Shown: piece by piece, positions 36,979 to 47,280 of the stretch | Numbering within the stretch: the first letter of the stretch is position 1 | Layout of the letters: the number at the start of each line of letters is the position of its first letter | Program-made: the position numbers and the translations under genes | The notes under the pieces: generated by a model | Database searches by the model: none | What the model saw: only the letters and a program-made list of their open reading frames with translations | What the model was told of the DNA's origin: nothing | NCBI RefSeq assembly: GCF_036323735.1 | Contig: NC_086036.1 | Span: 44,515,550-44,579,549, forward strand | DNA: 64,000 nucleotides | Direction: 5' to 3' | Source of the DNA: Rattus norvegicus | Taxonomy: Eukaryota > Chordata > Mammalia > Rodentia > Muridae

Positions 36979-37480
36979 TGATGAAGCTTAGAAGTGCATG
37001 CTGATGGGAGCCTGATATAGCTGTGTCCTGAGAGGCACAGCCAGAGCATGTCAAATACAGAGGTGAATGCTAGCAGCAAACCACTGAACTGGGAATGGGT
37101 CCCTGTTGGAGGAGTTAAAGAAAAGATTGAAGGAGGTGAAGGGTCTTGCAACCCCATAAGAACAATAATGCTAACCAACCAGAGCTCCCAGGGAATAAGC
37201 CACTACCCAAAGACTATACATGGACTGACCGATAGCTCCAGCTGCATATGTAGCAGAGGATGGCCTTGTTTGGGCAGCAATGGAAGGAGAAGCTCTTGGT
37301 CCTGCCTAGGCTGGACCCCCACTCTAGGAGAATAGCAGGGGAGGCAAGAAGTGGGGTGGTTGGGTAGGGGAGCACCCTTATAGAAGAAGGGGTGAGGGAT
37401 GGGTTAGGGGCCTTGTATCTGGGAAACTGGGAAAAGGTATAACATTAGAAATGTAAATGAAAAAATATCCAGTAAAAAAA
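36724..37480 (+). other. 3'UTR of the 31-37 kb L1
   Basis: It aligns phrase by phrase with the 3'UTR at 46381-47103 (TTCACTCCTTCTTAAAAGGA, CAGAGCCTGCCCCACATG, GAATGCTAGCAGCAAACCAC, GGGAATAAGCCACTACC). It differs by a GATGG-rich rather than fully G-rich end (about 37320-37400) and by the (TA)n expansion. The end, AAATGTAAATGAAAAAATAT, is followed by a short A-rich tail. Confidence 0.85.
36912..36975. repeat. (TA)n microsatellite inside an L1 3'UTR
   Basis: About 32 TA units interrupt the L1 3'UTR exactly where the other copies have the short CATACATATACAG (46563-46575) or CATACATATATAG (58999-59011). The repeat therefore grew from a pre-existing TA-rich seed in L1. It also produces the poly-YI frames on both strands. 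Confidence 0.95.
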
Positions 37481-37491
37481 TATTTAAAAAA

Positions 37492-37617
37492 GTGGCACAT
37501 CTTTCATCCCAGCTGCCTGGGGACAGAGGATCATCATAAAGTCAAGATCAGTGTGGTCTGTATAACAAGTTCCAGAACAACCAGAGCTACTGTGAAGCCT
37601 ATGTCTGAAAAATAGGA
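37492..37617 (+). repeat. B1 SINE (7SL-derived), head truncated
   Basis: GTGGCACATCTTTCATCCCA, AGCTGCCTGGGGACAGAGGA, TCAAGATCAGTGTGGTCTGT, AGTTCCAGAACAACCAGAGC and TGAAGCCTATGTCTGAAAAA follow the B1 order. The first ~10 bases of the B1 head are missing. It sits at once behind the A-rich end of the L1, a usual landing place for L1-mobilised SINEs. Confidence 0.85.
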
Positions 37618-37919
37618 AAGGGGGGGGGACTGTCATTTTTTTAAGTGAACAACCGATAATCTCAAAATGTAAAAATAAATAATTAAATAAATGAAAATAA
37701 ATATATAAAAAAATCAATGAAATTATTCCTAATGATACTTTATATACTCATAGATTCTTGTCTTGTCCAGTCATAATCAGAGAGGCTTCCTCTGGCAGCA
37801 GATAGGTGTGGGTATAGAGACCCATATGCAAACATTATGTAGAGACAGTATAATGTGGAGGTCTCTGTTGGTGCCTTTCCCTTGAAGCCCAGGGAACCAT
37901 AGCAGAGGGTGCTGAAAGA
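37618..37919. other. short AT-rich spacer
   Basis: AT-rich sequence with AAATAAATA patches at 37670-37700. Nothing else is recognised. Confidence 0.4.
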
Positions 37920-38401
37920 TTATAAAGTCAGAGGGAAAGGAGAACACTATGAGAATCAAATCAAAACACTGAACCAACTAAACAGGGCTCACAGGAGCTC
38001 ACAAAGACTGAAGCAGCAAGGACAAGGCCTGCACGGGGCTGTACTACTTTGCATACCTGTTATGGGTGTTAGCTTGTGGGCTTTTGCTTTTGTTCTTGTT
38101 CTTTTTCGTGGAACACCTAACAGTGGGATGGAGTGTGTGTCTACTCTTTTACATGTTCTTGGACTCTTCCTCCCATTGGGTTGCCTGGTTCAGCCTCAGT
38201 ATGAGGGTCTTTTGTCTTACTGTATTGTGTTTGTTGTGTTTTGTTGTTGTCTCTTGGAGGCCTACTCTTTTCTCAAAAGAAGTAGAGGAGGAATGGATCT
38301 GGGAAGAGAAAAAGAGATGGTCTGGAAGGAGTGAAGAAGGAGAAACTTCAGTCACAATGTATTGTATGAGAGAAGAATCAGTTTTCAATAAATAAATAAA
38401 T
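37920..38401 (+). mobile_element. 5'-truncated L1 3'UTR of an older (Lx-type) family
   Basis: TTGGGTTGCCTGGTTCAGCC, TATGAGGGTCTTTTGTCTTA, GGAGGCCTACTCTTTTCTCA, GGAGGAATGGATCTGGGAAG and the end ATGTATTGTATGAGAGAAGA with AATAAATAAATAAA are diagnostic for an older murine L1 3'UTR class. No coding part is present. The two overlapping + frames of 141 and 109 residues are incidental. Confidence 0.75.
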
Positions 38402-39267
38402 CCTCGAATTTAGAAATAAATTAACGTTACAAAAGAAGCATGTTAAATTTTAACCAAAACATAAGTTTATTTTTTCTTTTATTTTAGATTTATCAATTTT
38501 TTGTATTTCCACATTAAAACAATGTAACTATACATCAAACACAAGTAGACACTCCTTTTTTTTAAATATTACAAGATTCAGAGGTAGAGTAATGAGAAAG
38601 ATAAATCTTTCTAAACTGAAACAGGTATAAGAACTGAAGGTCATTATATACAATAAAAATTTAAGATACTGTTTTTATATTTATATTAAACTATTTTCCA
38701 TTGCTGGTCACTATAAATTAAAAATATGTCAAAATCAAGTCTTATAAGAATAAATTTCTAAATTCTTAAGAATGATAACCACTAACCATGCTCTATCATT
38801 TGCATCCACAGCTAAAATAATTGAAGTTGATCTGGTCCCCTGCTTCCAAATATAAATACGATTAAACCTTAAACAAACATTTTATAAACGTTAGGAGTAT
38901 TTTACCTTTTATTACAAAAATGCTAATTTTCCTTTATTAATATTCTCTCCATTCTCTTATTCTTCATAGGGCATACTTGCTAGAAGCATCTTTTCCTAAT
39001 TTGTACCTAACATGAATATAACATTAATAGGGTCACTATATTAAAATTTCTAATTGTCCTTTATAATCAGCTTATGATTATTTATTGTTTACTTTCTTTT
39101 TAATACTTTGACCAGTTATAAGTAATCTTATTTAATCAAAACTACAAATATTGTAATTAGCAATTGATAAAAATTAAATATCAACTCTAAAAATATGGCC
39201 TTGGTTTGGACAGTAAGTAAAGCTGTTGTATCCTTTGATCCAGACTAACCATAAAGTAAAGTATTAG
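38402..39267. other. very AT-rich stretch
   Basis: No repeat or frame is recognised. Composition is strongly A+T throughout. Confidence 0.45.
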
Positions 39268-39645
39268 GGGAAGGCTGAAGGAGCTGAGGGGGATTGCAAC
39301 CCCATAGGAAGAATAACAGTGTCAATTAACCAAACCCCTCAGATCTCCCAGGGACTAAACCACCAACCAAAGAATACACATGGGCCCATCATGGCTCCCG
39401 CTACATATGTAGCAGAGGACTGCCTCATCTGGCATCAATGGGAGGGGAGGCACTTGGTCCTGTGGAAGCTTGATGTTCCAGAGAAGAGGAAGGCTAGAGG
39501 GGTGAGAAGAGAGTGGGTGGGTGGGTGGGTAGGGTGCACCCTCTTAGAGGCTAAGGGTTGGGGTGGGAGGTACATGGAGGGGCAACCAGGAAAAAGGATA
39601 ATATTTGAAATGTAAACAAATAAAATGATTAATTAAAAAGGAGGA
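39268..39645 (+). mobile_element. 5'-truncated L1 3'UTR
   Basis: GAAGGAGCTGAGGGGGATTG, GCAACCCCATAGGAAGAATA, AGATCTCCCAGGGACTAAAC, TACATATGTAGCAGAGGACT and the end GATAATATTTGAAATGTAAA match the 3'UTR of the 31-37 kb L1. A GGGT run near 39511-39530 and a purine-rich block precede the tail. Confidence 0.85.
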
Positions 39646-40429
39646 AAAATGCCTGATATTTTTAAATAAAGATTTATTTTGACCTAGTATTTATATGTGT
39701 ATATTTGTGCATATACAAATTCATATGTTTGTATTTATATGCACGTATTTGTGTGGGGGTGTATGTGTGTATAGACTCATAATATAAGTACTTTCACTTG
39801 AGTTTAAGGTTGAAATGTTTTTGAAAGAATATAAAAGTCCTTTTTCATTTTAAGATAGAGATATAAATATCAATTCAAATCATAAATTTTTTAAAAGATA
39901 AAAAAGCTAACTCTGTTGATTGGTTGAGTTGGTTTAAATATATGCAGACCTAACAAGAATTAAAATAAACATACTAAATTGGGAAAAAGCTAAAAATATA
40001 AAGTTTAACAGGCAGAAGCTGCTTCTAACTGACGTATCAAAGCCAGAATGGCACAAAAATATTGAGAGAAAACAATAGAATAAATTGCCTACCAGGAAAA
40101 AACCACCATAAACTATGATATGACACAGTAAGATGAAACAGACACATCTTAGAGAGAGCTTATTAGTGCATAAAAAGTTAATAAAAAGCATAAAATGTCC
40201 AGTTCCATTGAAGAAGATTCTTACAGCAATGTAAACATGATGCGTAGAAAATTTTATGAGAAATGTATACTAAATATTCTAAAAACCATAATTGCATTCA
40301 ATAGAAATAACACCTGGAACTTCAGGCTCTCTATGAAGGCAGAAACACCATCATTATATAACACAGCATACATCTTACAAGAAGGATAACACACTCATTT
40401 CACTGACAGTAGATGTAAAAATCAAACTT
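39646..40429. other. AT-rich stretch, probably leading into an old L1
   Basis: ATATGTGTATA-type low complexity at 39690-39775. The following sequence has no clear identity. Parts of 40190-40429 may be very diverged L1 but cannot be supported by eye. Confidence 0.35.
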
Positions 40430-41024
40430 GTGGCTCCAAATCAAATCCATTCTGCAGGTGATGATATAAGAATAATTCAACACTAAGAAATTCATAGATC
40501 CATTATTTTGTATCACATTAAGAGAGAAAGCCTACATATTTATCTCAATGGAAGCTTCCAAACCATTTAACAAACTTCAATTCTTACTCATGATTTTGAG
40601 ACGCCTCTTAGAGGAATCCTTATCTTCTACCAGAAACAACGGTTAATTCACAATGGTTATCAAACTTAAATCTAGGTCCTGAGATTGTCAAACTAAATGG
40701 AAGCGGGGTAAAAATCTCCCCTACATTCATCTTTGTCCCCAAACACAGCAAAAGCAAAACAAGTGGAACATCAAGCCAAAGGCTCTGCAGGGCAAAGTAT
40801 GCATGCGAAGGAAGTCAGCACACACACTGAAAGGATAATTCCCACGATTCAGAGCTAAAACCCACAAATACCTAAGGAGCCAATAAATATGCAGCAAAGA
40901 ATCCTACTCTGAAGATGGTCAATAAATGTGAATGGACATTTTTCTAAAGAAATCCGACAAATTGAAACAGCCTATGGAGAGTTTCTCACCTCCTCTAAGC
41001 AATAGGAAAATTCATATTAAAACC
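40430..41024 (+). pseudogene. ancient L1 ORF2 remnant, left part (interrupted by the young L1)
   Basis: AATAATTCAACACTAAGAAA, TTATCTCAATGGAAGCTTCC, TTAACAAACTTCAATTCTTA, AAACTAAATGGAAGCGGGGT and, after an internal deletion, CAAATGTGAATGGAC-like sequence (40921-40937), TTTTTCTAAAGAAATCCGAC and AGCAATAGGAAAATTCATAT line up with mammalian L1 ORF2 from the RT core to the segment just before the C-terminal Cys/His motif. The expected next segment (the 'ACCTCACACCAGTGAGAATG' region) appears in decayed form only after the young L1, from about 47281. Confidence 0.7.
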
Positions 41025-41031
41025 CCAACCA

Positions 41032-41375
41032 GACTGAAGCTCCCGGAAACAGCGGCACAGATCTTCCTGGTTGCTGCCGCCGCAGAGAGCTCATGAGCAG
41101 CACCCTGCGAGCAAACTTGAGCCTCAGGACCACAGGTAAGACCAACTTTTCTGCTGCAAGTGACCTGCCTGGTGAACTCAAGACACAGGCCCACAGGAAG
41201 AGCTGAAGACCTGTAGAGGGGAAAAACTACACGCCTGAAAGCAGAACACTCTGTCCCCATAACAGGCTGAAAGAAAACAGGAAAACAGGTCTACAGCACT
41301 CCTGACACACAGGCTTATAGGGCAGTCTAGCCACTGTCAGAAATAGCAGAACAAAGTAACACTAGAGATAATCTG
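41032..41375 (+). promoter_or_regulatory. L1 5'UTR (probably truncated), with a splice-donor-like site
   Basis: The stretch is GC- and CpG-richer than its surroundings at its start (TGCTGCCGCCGCAGAGAGCT near 41073). It ends two bases before the ORF1 region phrase GATAATCTGATGG, without tandem monomers. At about 340 bp it is shorter than rodent L1 5'UTRs normally are, so promoter function may be lost. CAG|GTAAG at 41133-41140 is a full match to the 5' splice-site consensus. Confidence 0.7.
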
Positions 41376-42497
41376 ATGGCGAGAGGCAAGCGCAGGAACC
41401 CAAGCAACAGAAACCAAGACTACATGGCACCATCGGAGCCCAATTCTCCCACCAAAACAAACATGGAATATCCAAACACACCAGAAAAGCAAGATCTAGT
41501 TTCAAAATCATATTTGATCATGATGCTGGAGGACTTCAAGAAAGACGTGAAGAACTCCCTTAGAGAACAAGTAGAAGCCTACAGAGAGGAATCGCAAAAA
41601 TGCCTGAAAGAATTCCAGGAAAACATAAATAAACAAGTAGAAGCCCATAGAGAGGAGACACAAAAATCCCTGAAAGAATTCCAGGAAAACACAATCAAAC
41701 AGTTGAAGGAATTAAAAATGGAAATAGAAGCAATCAAGAAAGAACACATGGAAACAACCCTGGATATAGAAAACCAAAAGAAGAGACAAGGAGCTGTAGA
41801 TACAAGCTTCACCAACAGAACACAGGAGACGGAAGAGAGAATCTCAGGAGCAGAAGATTCCATAGAAATCATTGACTCAACTGTCAAAGATAATGTAAAG
41901 TGGAAAAAGCTACTGGTCCAAAACATACAGGAAATCCAGGACTCAATGAGAAGATCAAACCTAAGGATAATAGGTATAGAAGAGAGTGAAGACTCCCAGC
42001 TCAAAGGACCAGTAAATATCTTCAACAAAATCATAGAAGAAAACTTCCCTAACCTAAAAAAAGAGATACCCATAGGCATACAAGAAGCCTACAGAACTCC
42101 AAATAGATTGGACCAGAAAAGAAACACCTCCCGTCACATAATAGTCAAAACACCAAACGCACAAAATAAAGAAAGAATATTAAAAGCAGTAAGGGAAAAA
42201 GGTCAAGAAACATATAAAGGCAGACCTATCAGAATCACACCAGACTTTTCGCCAGAAACTATGAAGGCCAGAAGATCCTGGACTGATGTCATACAGACTC
42301 TAAGAGAACACAAATGCCAGCCCAGGTTACTGTATCCTGCAAAACTCTCAATTAACATAGATGGAGAAACCAAGATATTCCATGAAAAAACCAAACTTAC
42401 ACAATATCTTTCTACAAATCCAGCACTACAAAGGATAATAAATGGTAAAGCCCAACATAAGGATGCAAGGTATACCCTAGAAGAAGCAAGAAACTAA
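41376..42497 (+). CDS. L1 ORF1 protein (RNA-binding, trimeric chaperone), intact 373 aa
   Basis: ORF1p binds L1 RNA in the cytoplasmic RNP and acts as a nucleic-acid chaperone in target-primed reverse transcription. This frame runs uninterrupted from ATG (41376) to TAA (42495-42497). Residues 1-45 are basic and serine/asparagine-rich (MARGKRRNPS). Residues about 50-160 are a heptad-rich coiled coil (trimerisation) that contains a tandem 22-residue duplication, residues 65-86 and 87-108. An RRM-like domain starts with RSNLRIIGIEES (193-204). The basic C-terminal domain (about 278-360) contains the RITPDFS and YPAKLSI blocks. The length agrees with rodent ORF1p (about 357-373 aa). The matching start in the older copy at 31723 supports this ATG. 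The codons are A-rich, as in all L1. Whether it is expressed is unknown, because the 5'UTR is short. Confidence 0.93.
   Translation: MARGKRRNPSNRNQDYMAPSEPNSPTKTNMEYPNTPEKQDLVSKSYLIMMLEDFKKDVKNSLREQVEAYREESQKCLKEFQENINKQVEAHREETQKSLKEFQENTIKQLKELKMEIEAIKKEHMETTLDIENQKKRQGAVDTSFTNRTQETEERISGAEDSIEIIDSTVKDNVKWKKLLVQNIQEIQDSMRRSNLRIIGIEESEDSQLKGPVNIFNKIIEENFPNLKKEIPIGIQEAYRTPNRLDQKRNTSRHIIVKTPNAQNKERILKAVREKGQETYKGRPIRITPDFSPETMKARRSWTDVIQTLREHKCQPRLLYPAKLSINIDGETKIFHEKTKLTQYLSTNPALQRIINGKAQHKDARYTLEEARN
41568..41699 (+). repeat. tandem duplication of a 66-bp unit in L1 ORF1
   Basis: Unit 1 is 41568-41633, unit 2 is 41634-41699; both begin CAAGTAGAAGCC and contain GAATTCCAGGAAAACA. The unit is 22 codons, so the frame is kept and the coiled coil is lengthened by about three heptads. 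The older L1 at 31-37 kb has one full unit in this place. ORF1 coiled-coil length variation is known in rodent L1s. Confidence 0.95.
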
Positions 42498-42556
42498 TCG
42501 TCTTGGCAACAAAACAAAGAGAATGAAAGCACACAAACATAACCTCACATACAAAT

Positions 42557-45500
42557 ATGAATATAACAGGAAGCAATAATCACTATTCCTAATGTCGCTC
42601 AACATCACTGGCCTCAACTCCCCAATAAAAAGACATAGATTAACAAACTGGATACACAACGGAGGACCCTGCATTCTGCTGCCTACAGGAAACACACCTC
42701 AGAGACAAAGACAGACACTACCTCAGAGTGAAAGGCTGGAAAACAACTTTCCAAGCAAATGGTCGGAAGAAGCAAGCTGGAGTAGCCATTCTAATACCAA
42801 ATAAAATCAATTTTCAACTAAAAGTTATCAAAAAAGATATGGAAGGACACTTCATATTCATCAAAGGAAAAATCCACCAAGATGAACTCTCAATCCTAAA
42901 TATCTATGCCCCAAATACAAGGGCACCTACATACGTAAAAGAAACCTTACTAAAGCTCAAACCACACATTGCACCTCACACAATAATAGTAGTAGATTTC
43001 AACACCCCACTCTCATCAATGGACAGATCATGGAAACAGAAATTAAACAGAGACGCAGACAAAGAGAAGTCATGAGCCAAATGGACTTAACGGATATTTA
43101 TAGAACATTCTATCCTAAAGCAAAAGGATATACCTTCTTCTCAGCTCCTCATGGTACTTTCTCCAAAATTGACCATATAATTGGTCAAAAAACGGGACTC
43201 AACAGGTACAGAAAGATAGAAATAATCCCATGCGTGCTATCGGACCACCACGGCCTAAAACTGGTCTTCAATAACAATAAGGGAAGAATGCCCACGTATA
43301 CGTGGAAATTGAACAATGCTCTACTCAATGATAACCTGGTCAAGGAAGAAATAAAGAAAGAAATTAAAAACTTTTTAGAATTTAATGAAAATGAAGGTAC
43401 AACATACCCAAACTTATGGGACACAATGAAAGATGTGCTAAGAGGAAAATTCACAGCGCTGAGTGCCTGCAGAAAGAAACAAGAAAGAGCATATGTCAGC
43501 AGCTCGACAGCACACCTAAAAGCTCTAGAACAAAAAGAAGCAAATACACCCAGGAGGAGTAGAAGGCAGGAAATAATCAAACTCAGAGCTGAAATCAACC
43601 AAGTAGAAACAAAAAGGACCATAGAAAGAATCAACAGAACCAAAAGTTGGTTCTTTGAGAAAATCAACAAGCTAGATAAACACTTAGCCAGACTAATGAG
43701 AGGACACAGAGAGTGTGTCCAAATTAACAAAATCAGAAATGAAAAGGGAGACATAACTACAGATTCAGAGGAAATTCAAAAAATCATCAGATCTTACTAT
43801 AAAAGCCTATATTCAACAAAACTTGAAAATCTACAGGAAATGGACAATTTCCTAGACAGATACCAGGGACCGAAGTTAAATCAGGAACAGATAAACCAGT
43901 TAAACAACCCCAAAATTCCTAAGGAAATAGAAGCAGTCATTAAAGGTCTCCCAACCAAAAAGGGCCCAGGTCCAGACAGGTTTAGTGCAGAATTCTATAA
44001 GACCTTCATAGAAGACCTCATACCAATATTATCCAAACTATTCCACAAAATTGAAACAGATGGATCACTCCCGAATTCCTTCTATGAAGCCACAATTACT
44101 CTTATACCTAAACCACACAAAGACCCAACAAAGAAAGAGAACTTCAGACCAATTTCCCTTATGAATATCGACGCAAAAATTCTCAATAAAATTCTGGCAA
44201 ACCAAATCCAAGAGTACATCAAAACAATCATCCACCTTGATCAAGTAGGCTTCATCCCAGGTTGCAGTGATGGTTAAATATACAGAAAACCATCAACGTG
44301 ATCCATTATATAAACAAACTGAAAGAACAAAACCACATGATCATTTCATTAGATGCTGAGAAAGCATTTGACAAAATTCAACACCCCTTCATGATAAAAG
44401 TCCTGGAAAGAATAGGAATTCAAGGCCCATACCTAAACATAGTAAAAGCCATATACAGCAAACCAGTTGCTAACATTAAACTAAATGGAGAGAAACTTGA
44501 AGCACTCCCACTAAAATCAGGGACTAGGCAAGGCTACCCACCCTCTCTCTCTTCTTATTCAATATAGTTCTTGAAGTTCTAGCCAGAACAATCAGACAAC
44601 AAAGGGAGGTCAAGGGGATACAGATCGGAAAAGAAGAAGTCAAAATATCACTATTTGCAGATGATATGATAGTATATTTAAGTGATCCCAAACGTTCCAC
44701 CAGAGAACTATAAAGCTGATAAACAACTTCAGCAAAGTGGCTGGGTATAAAATTAACTCAAATAAATCAGTAGCCTTCCTCTACACAAAAGAGAAACAAG
44801 CCGAGAAAGAAATTAGGGAAACAACACCCTTCATAATAGACCCAAATAATATAAAGTACCTCGGTGTGACTTTAACCAAGCAAGTAAGAGATCTGTACAA
44901 TAAGAATTTCAAGACACTGAAGAAAGAAATTGAAGAAGACCTCAGAAGATGGAAAGATCTCCCATGCTCATGGATTGGCAGGATTAATATAGTAATAATG
45001 GCCATTTTACGAAAAGCGATCTACAGATTCAATGCAATCCCCATCAAAATACCAATCCAATTCTTCAAAGAGTTAGACAGAACAATTTGCAAGTTCATCT
45101 GGAATAACAAAAAACCCAGGATAGCTAAAACTATCCTCAACAATAAAAGGACTTCAGGGGGAATCACTATCCCTGAACTCAAGCAGTATTACAGAGCAAT
45201 AGTGATAAAAACTGCCTGGTATTGGTACAGAGACAGACAGATAGACCAATGGAATAGATTTGAAGACCCAGAAATGAACCCACACACCTATGGTCACTTG
45301 ATTTTTGACAAAGGAGCCAAAACCATCCAATGGAAAAAAGATAGCATTTTCAGCAAATGGTGCTGGTTCAACTGGAGGTCAACATGTAGAAGAATGCAGA
45401 TCGATCCATGCTTATCACCCTGTACAAAGCTTAAGTCCAAGTGGATCAAGGACCTCCACATCAAACCAGACACACTCAAACTAATAGAAGAAAAACTAAG

Positions 45501-46380
45501 AAAGCATCTGGAACACATGGGCACTGGAAAAAATTTCCTGAACAAAACACCAGTGGCTTATGCTCTAAGATCAAGAATTGACAAATGGGATCTCATAAAA
45601 CTGCAAAGCTTCTGTAAGGCAAAGGACACTGTGGTTAGGAGAAAACGGCAACCAACAGATTGGGAAAAGATCTTTACCAATCCTACAACAGATAGAGGCC
45701 TTATATCCAAAATATACAAAGAACTCAAGAAGTTAGACCGCAGGGAGACAAATAACCCTATTAAAAAATGGGGTTCAGAGCTAAACAAACAATTCACAGC
45801 TGAGGAATGCCGAATGGCTGAGAAACACCTAAAGAAATGTTCAACATCTTTAGTCATAAGGGAAATGCAAATCAAAACAAACCTGCGATTTCACCTCACA
45901 CCAGTGAGAATGGCTAAGATCAAAAACTCAGGTGACAGCAGATGCTGGCGAGGATGCGGAGAAAGAGGAACACTCCTCCATTGTTGGTGGGATTGCAGAC
46001 TGGTACAACCATTCTGGAAATCAATCTGGAGGTTCCTCAGAAAATTGGACATTGAACTGCCTGAGGATCCAGCTATACCTCTCTTGGGCATATACCCAAA
46101 AGATGCCCCAACATATAAAAAAGACACGTGCTCCACTATGTTCATCACAGCCTTATTTATAATAGCCAGAAGTTGGAAAGAACCCAGATGCCCTTCAACA
46201 GAGGAATGGATACAGAAAAAGTGGTACATCTACACAATGGAATATTACTCAGCTATCAAAAACAACGACTTTATGAAATTCGTAGGCAAATGGTTGGAAC
46301 TGGAAAATATCATCCTGAGTGAGGTAACCCCATCACAGAAAAACACACATGGTATGCACTCATTGATAAGTGGCTATTAG
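42557..46380 (+). pseudogene. L1 ORF2 (endonuclease-reverse transcriptase), broken by frameshifts
   Basis: ORF2p nicks target DNA and reverse-transcribes L1 RNA. Here the start is probably 42557 (MNITGSNN), and the last frame ends at 46380 with SLISGY. The AP-type endonuclease is visible with SDHH at 43240-43251, the RT with FADD at 44654-44665, and the C-terminal CX3CX7HX4C motif at 45943-45996. The coding order is complete, but the frame shifts near 42588 (one base lost), 42673, 43063-43070 (about 10 bp lost compared with the older copy, between short AGAA repeats), 44262-44276, 44541-44556 (in a CT run) and 44708-44712 (one base lost). Between these points the frames are open over long stretches (43078-44277; 44737-46380, 547 aa). 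I saw no stop codon caused by substitution inside these frames. Confidence 0.93.
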
Positions 46381-47103
46381 CCCAAATGCTTGAATTACCC
46401 TAGATGCCTAGAACACATGAAACTCAAGACGGATGATCAAAATGTGAATGCTTCACTCCTTCTTTAAAAGGGGAACAAGAATACCCTTGGCAGGGAAGAG
46501 AGTGGCAAAGATTAAAACAGAGACTGAAGGAACACCCATTCAGAGCCTGCCCCACATGTGGCCCATACATATACAGCCACCCAATTAGACAAGATGGATG
46601 AAGCAAAGAAGTGCAGACCGACAGGAGCCGGATGTAGATCGCTCCTGAGAGACACAGCCAGAATACAGCAAATACAGAGGCGAATGCCAGCAGCAAACCA
46701 CTGAACTGAGAATAGGACCCCCGTTGAAGGAATCAGAGAAAGAACTGGAAGAGCTTGAAGGGGCTCGAGACTCCATATGTACACCAATGCCAAGCAACCA
46801 GAGCTTCCAGGGACTAAGCCACTACCTAAAGACTATACATGGACTGACCCTGGACACTGATCTCATAGGTAGCAATGAATATCCTAGTAAGAGCACCAGT
46901 GGAAGGGGAAGCCCTAGGTCCTGCTAAGACTGAACCCCCAGTGAACTAGACTGTTGGGGGGAGGGCGGCAATGGGGGGAGGGTTGGGAGGGGAACACCCA
47001 TAAGGAAGGGGAGGGGGGAGGGGGATGTTTGCCCGGAAACCGGGAAAGGGAATAACACTCGAAATGTATATAAGAAATACTCAAGTTAATAAAAAAAAAA
47101 AAA
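46381..47103 (+). other. 3'UTR of the young L1 with G-rich polypurine tract and poly(A)
   Basis: About 710 bp of 3'UTR, including GCAGCAAACCACTGAACTGA, CATGGACTGACCCTGGACAC and a G-rich tract at 46955-47026 with many G3-G6 runs, a conserved feature of mammalian L1 3'UTRs able to form G-quadruplexes. TTAATAAA before the A tail serves as a polyadenylation signal. Confidence 0.9.
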
Positions 47104-47111
47104 TCCAACCA

Positions 47112-47275
47112 AAGAGGGGCTGGTAAAGGGGTTTCCTTGGCAAGAGTGTCTGCTACCAAGGCTGATAATCTCACTTCAAGCTCTCAGAGTCATGTGGTCG
47201 AGGGAGAAACCAGTGTTCTGCAGGTTGTCTTCAGACCTCCACATGCACACTAATTAATTAATTAGTTGATTAATA
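47112..47275 (+). repeat. B3-type SINE
   Basis: GGGGCTGGTAAAGGGGTTTC, GAGTGTCTGCTACCAAGGCT, GATAATCTCACTTCAAGCTC and GCAGGTTGTCTTCAGACCTC, followed by CACATGCACAC and AATTAATTAATTAG, give the B3 order from head to tail. It lies at the right edge of the young L1, and itself inside the ancient L1. Confidence 0.8.
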
Positions 47276-47280
47276 TTTAA

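Larger units (their letters stand above)
31061..37480 (+). mobile_element. near full-length, inactive L1 with monomeric 5'UTR
   Basis: The element has, in order, two tandem promoter monomers and a tether (31061-31722), a degenerate ORF1 (31723-32817), a degenerate ORF2 (about 32885-36723), a 3'UTR carrying an expanded (TA)n, and a short A-rich end near 37471-37480. Its ORF2 has many stops and frameshifts, so it is clearly older than the copy at 41032-47103. No target-site duplication could be identified: the left side is old L1 sequence and the right side an A-rich string followed at once by a B1. Confidence 0.9.
41032..47103 (+). mobile_element. young rat-type L1 (6.07 kb), ORF1 intact, ORF2 frameshifted
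   Basis: The order is a shortened 5'UTR (41032-41375), ORF1 (41376-42497), an inter-ORF spacer of about 60 bp, ORF2 (about 42557-46380), a 3'UTR with a G-rich polypurine tract, and a poly(A) of about 13 at 47091-47103. The heptamer CCAACCA stands on both sides (41025-41031 and 47105-47111), preceded by A-rich sequence on both sides, and is a candidate short target-site duplication. It was inserted into an ancient L1. Its low damage compared with the 31-37 kb copy points to a recent insertion. Confidence 0.95.

Noticed and set aside
37909..38395. 141- and 109-residue hydrophobic + frames that look like membrane proteins
   Set aside because: They fall wholly inside an old L1 3'UTR; the T-rich UTR text explains the hydrophobic residues.
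41579..42079. 166-residue minus-strand frame inside L1 ORF1, and 189 residues at 43185-43754 inside ORF2
   Set aside because: Both are shadows of the sense L1 reading frames; the A-rich sense strand leaves few stops on the opposite strand.
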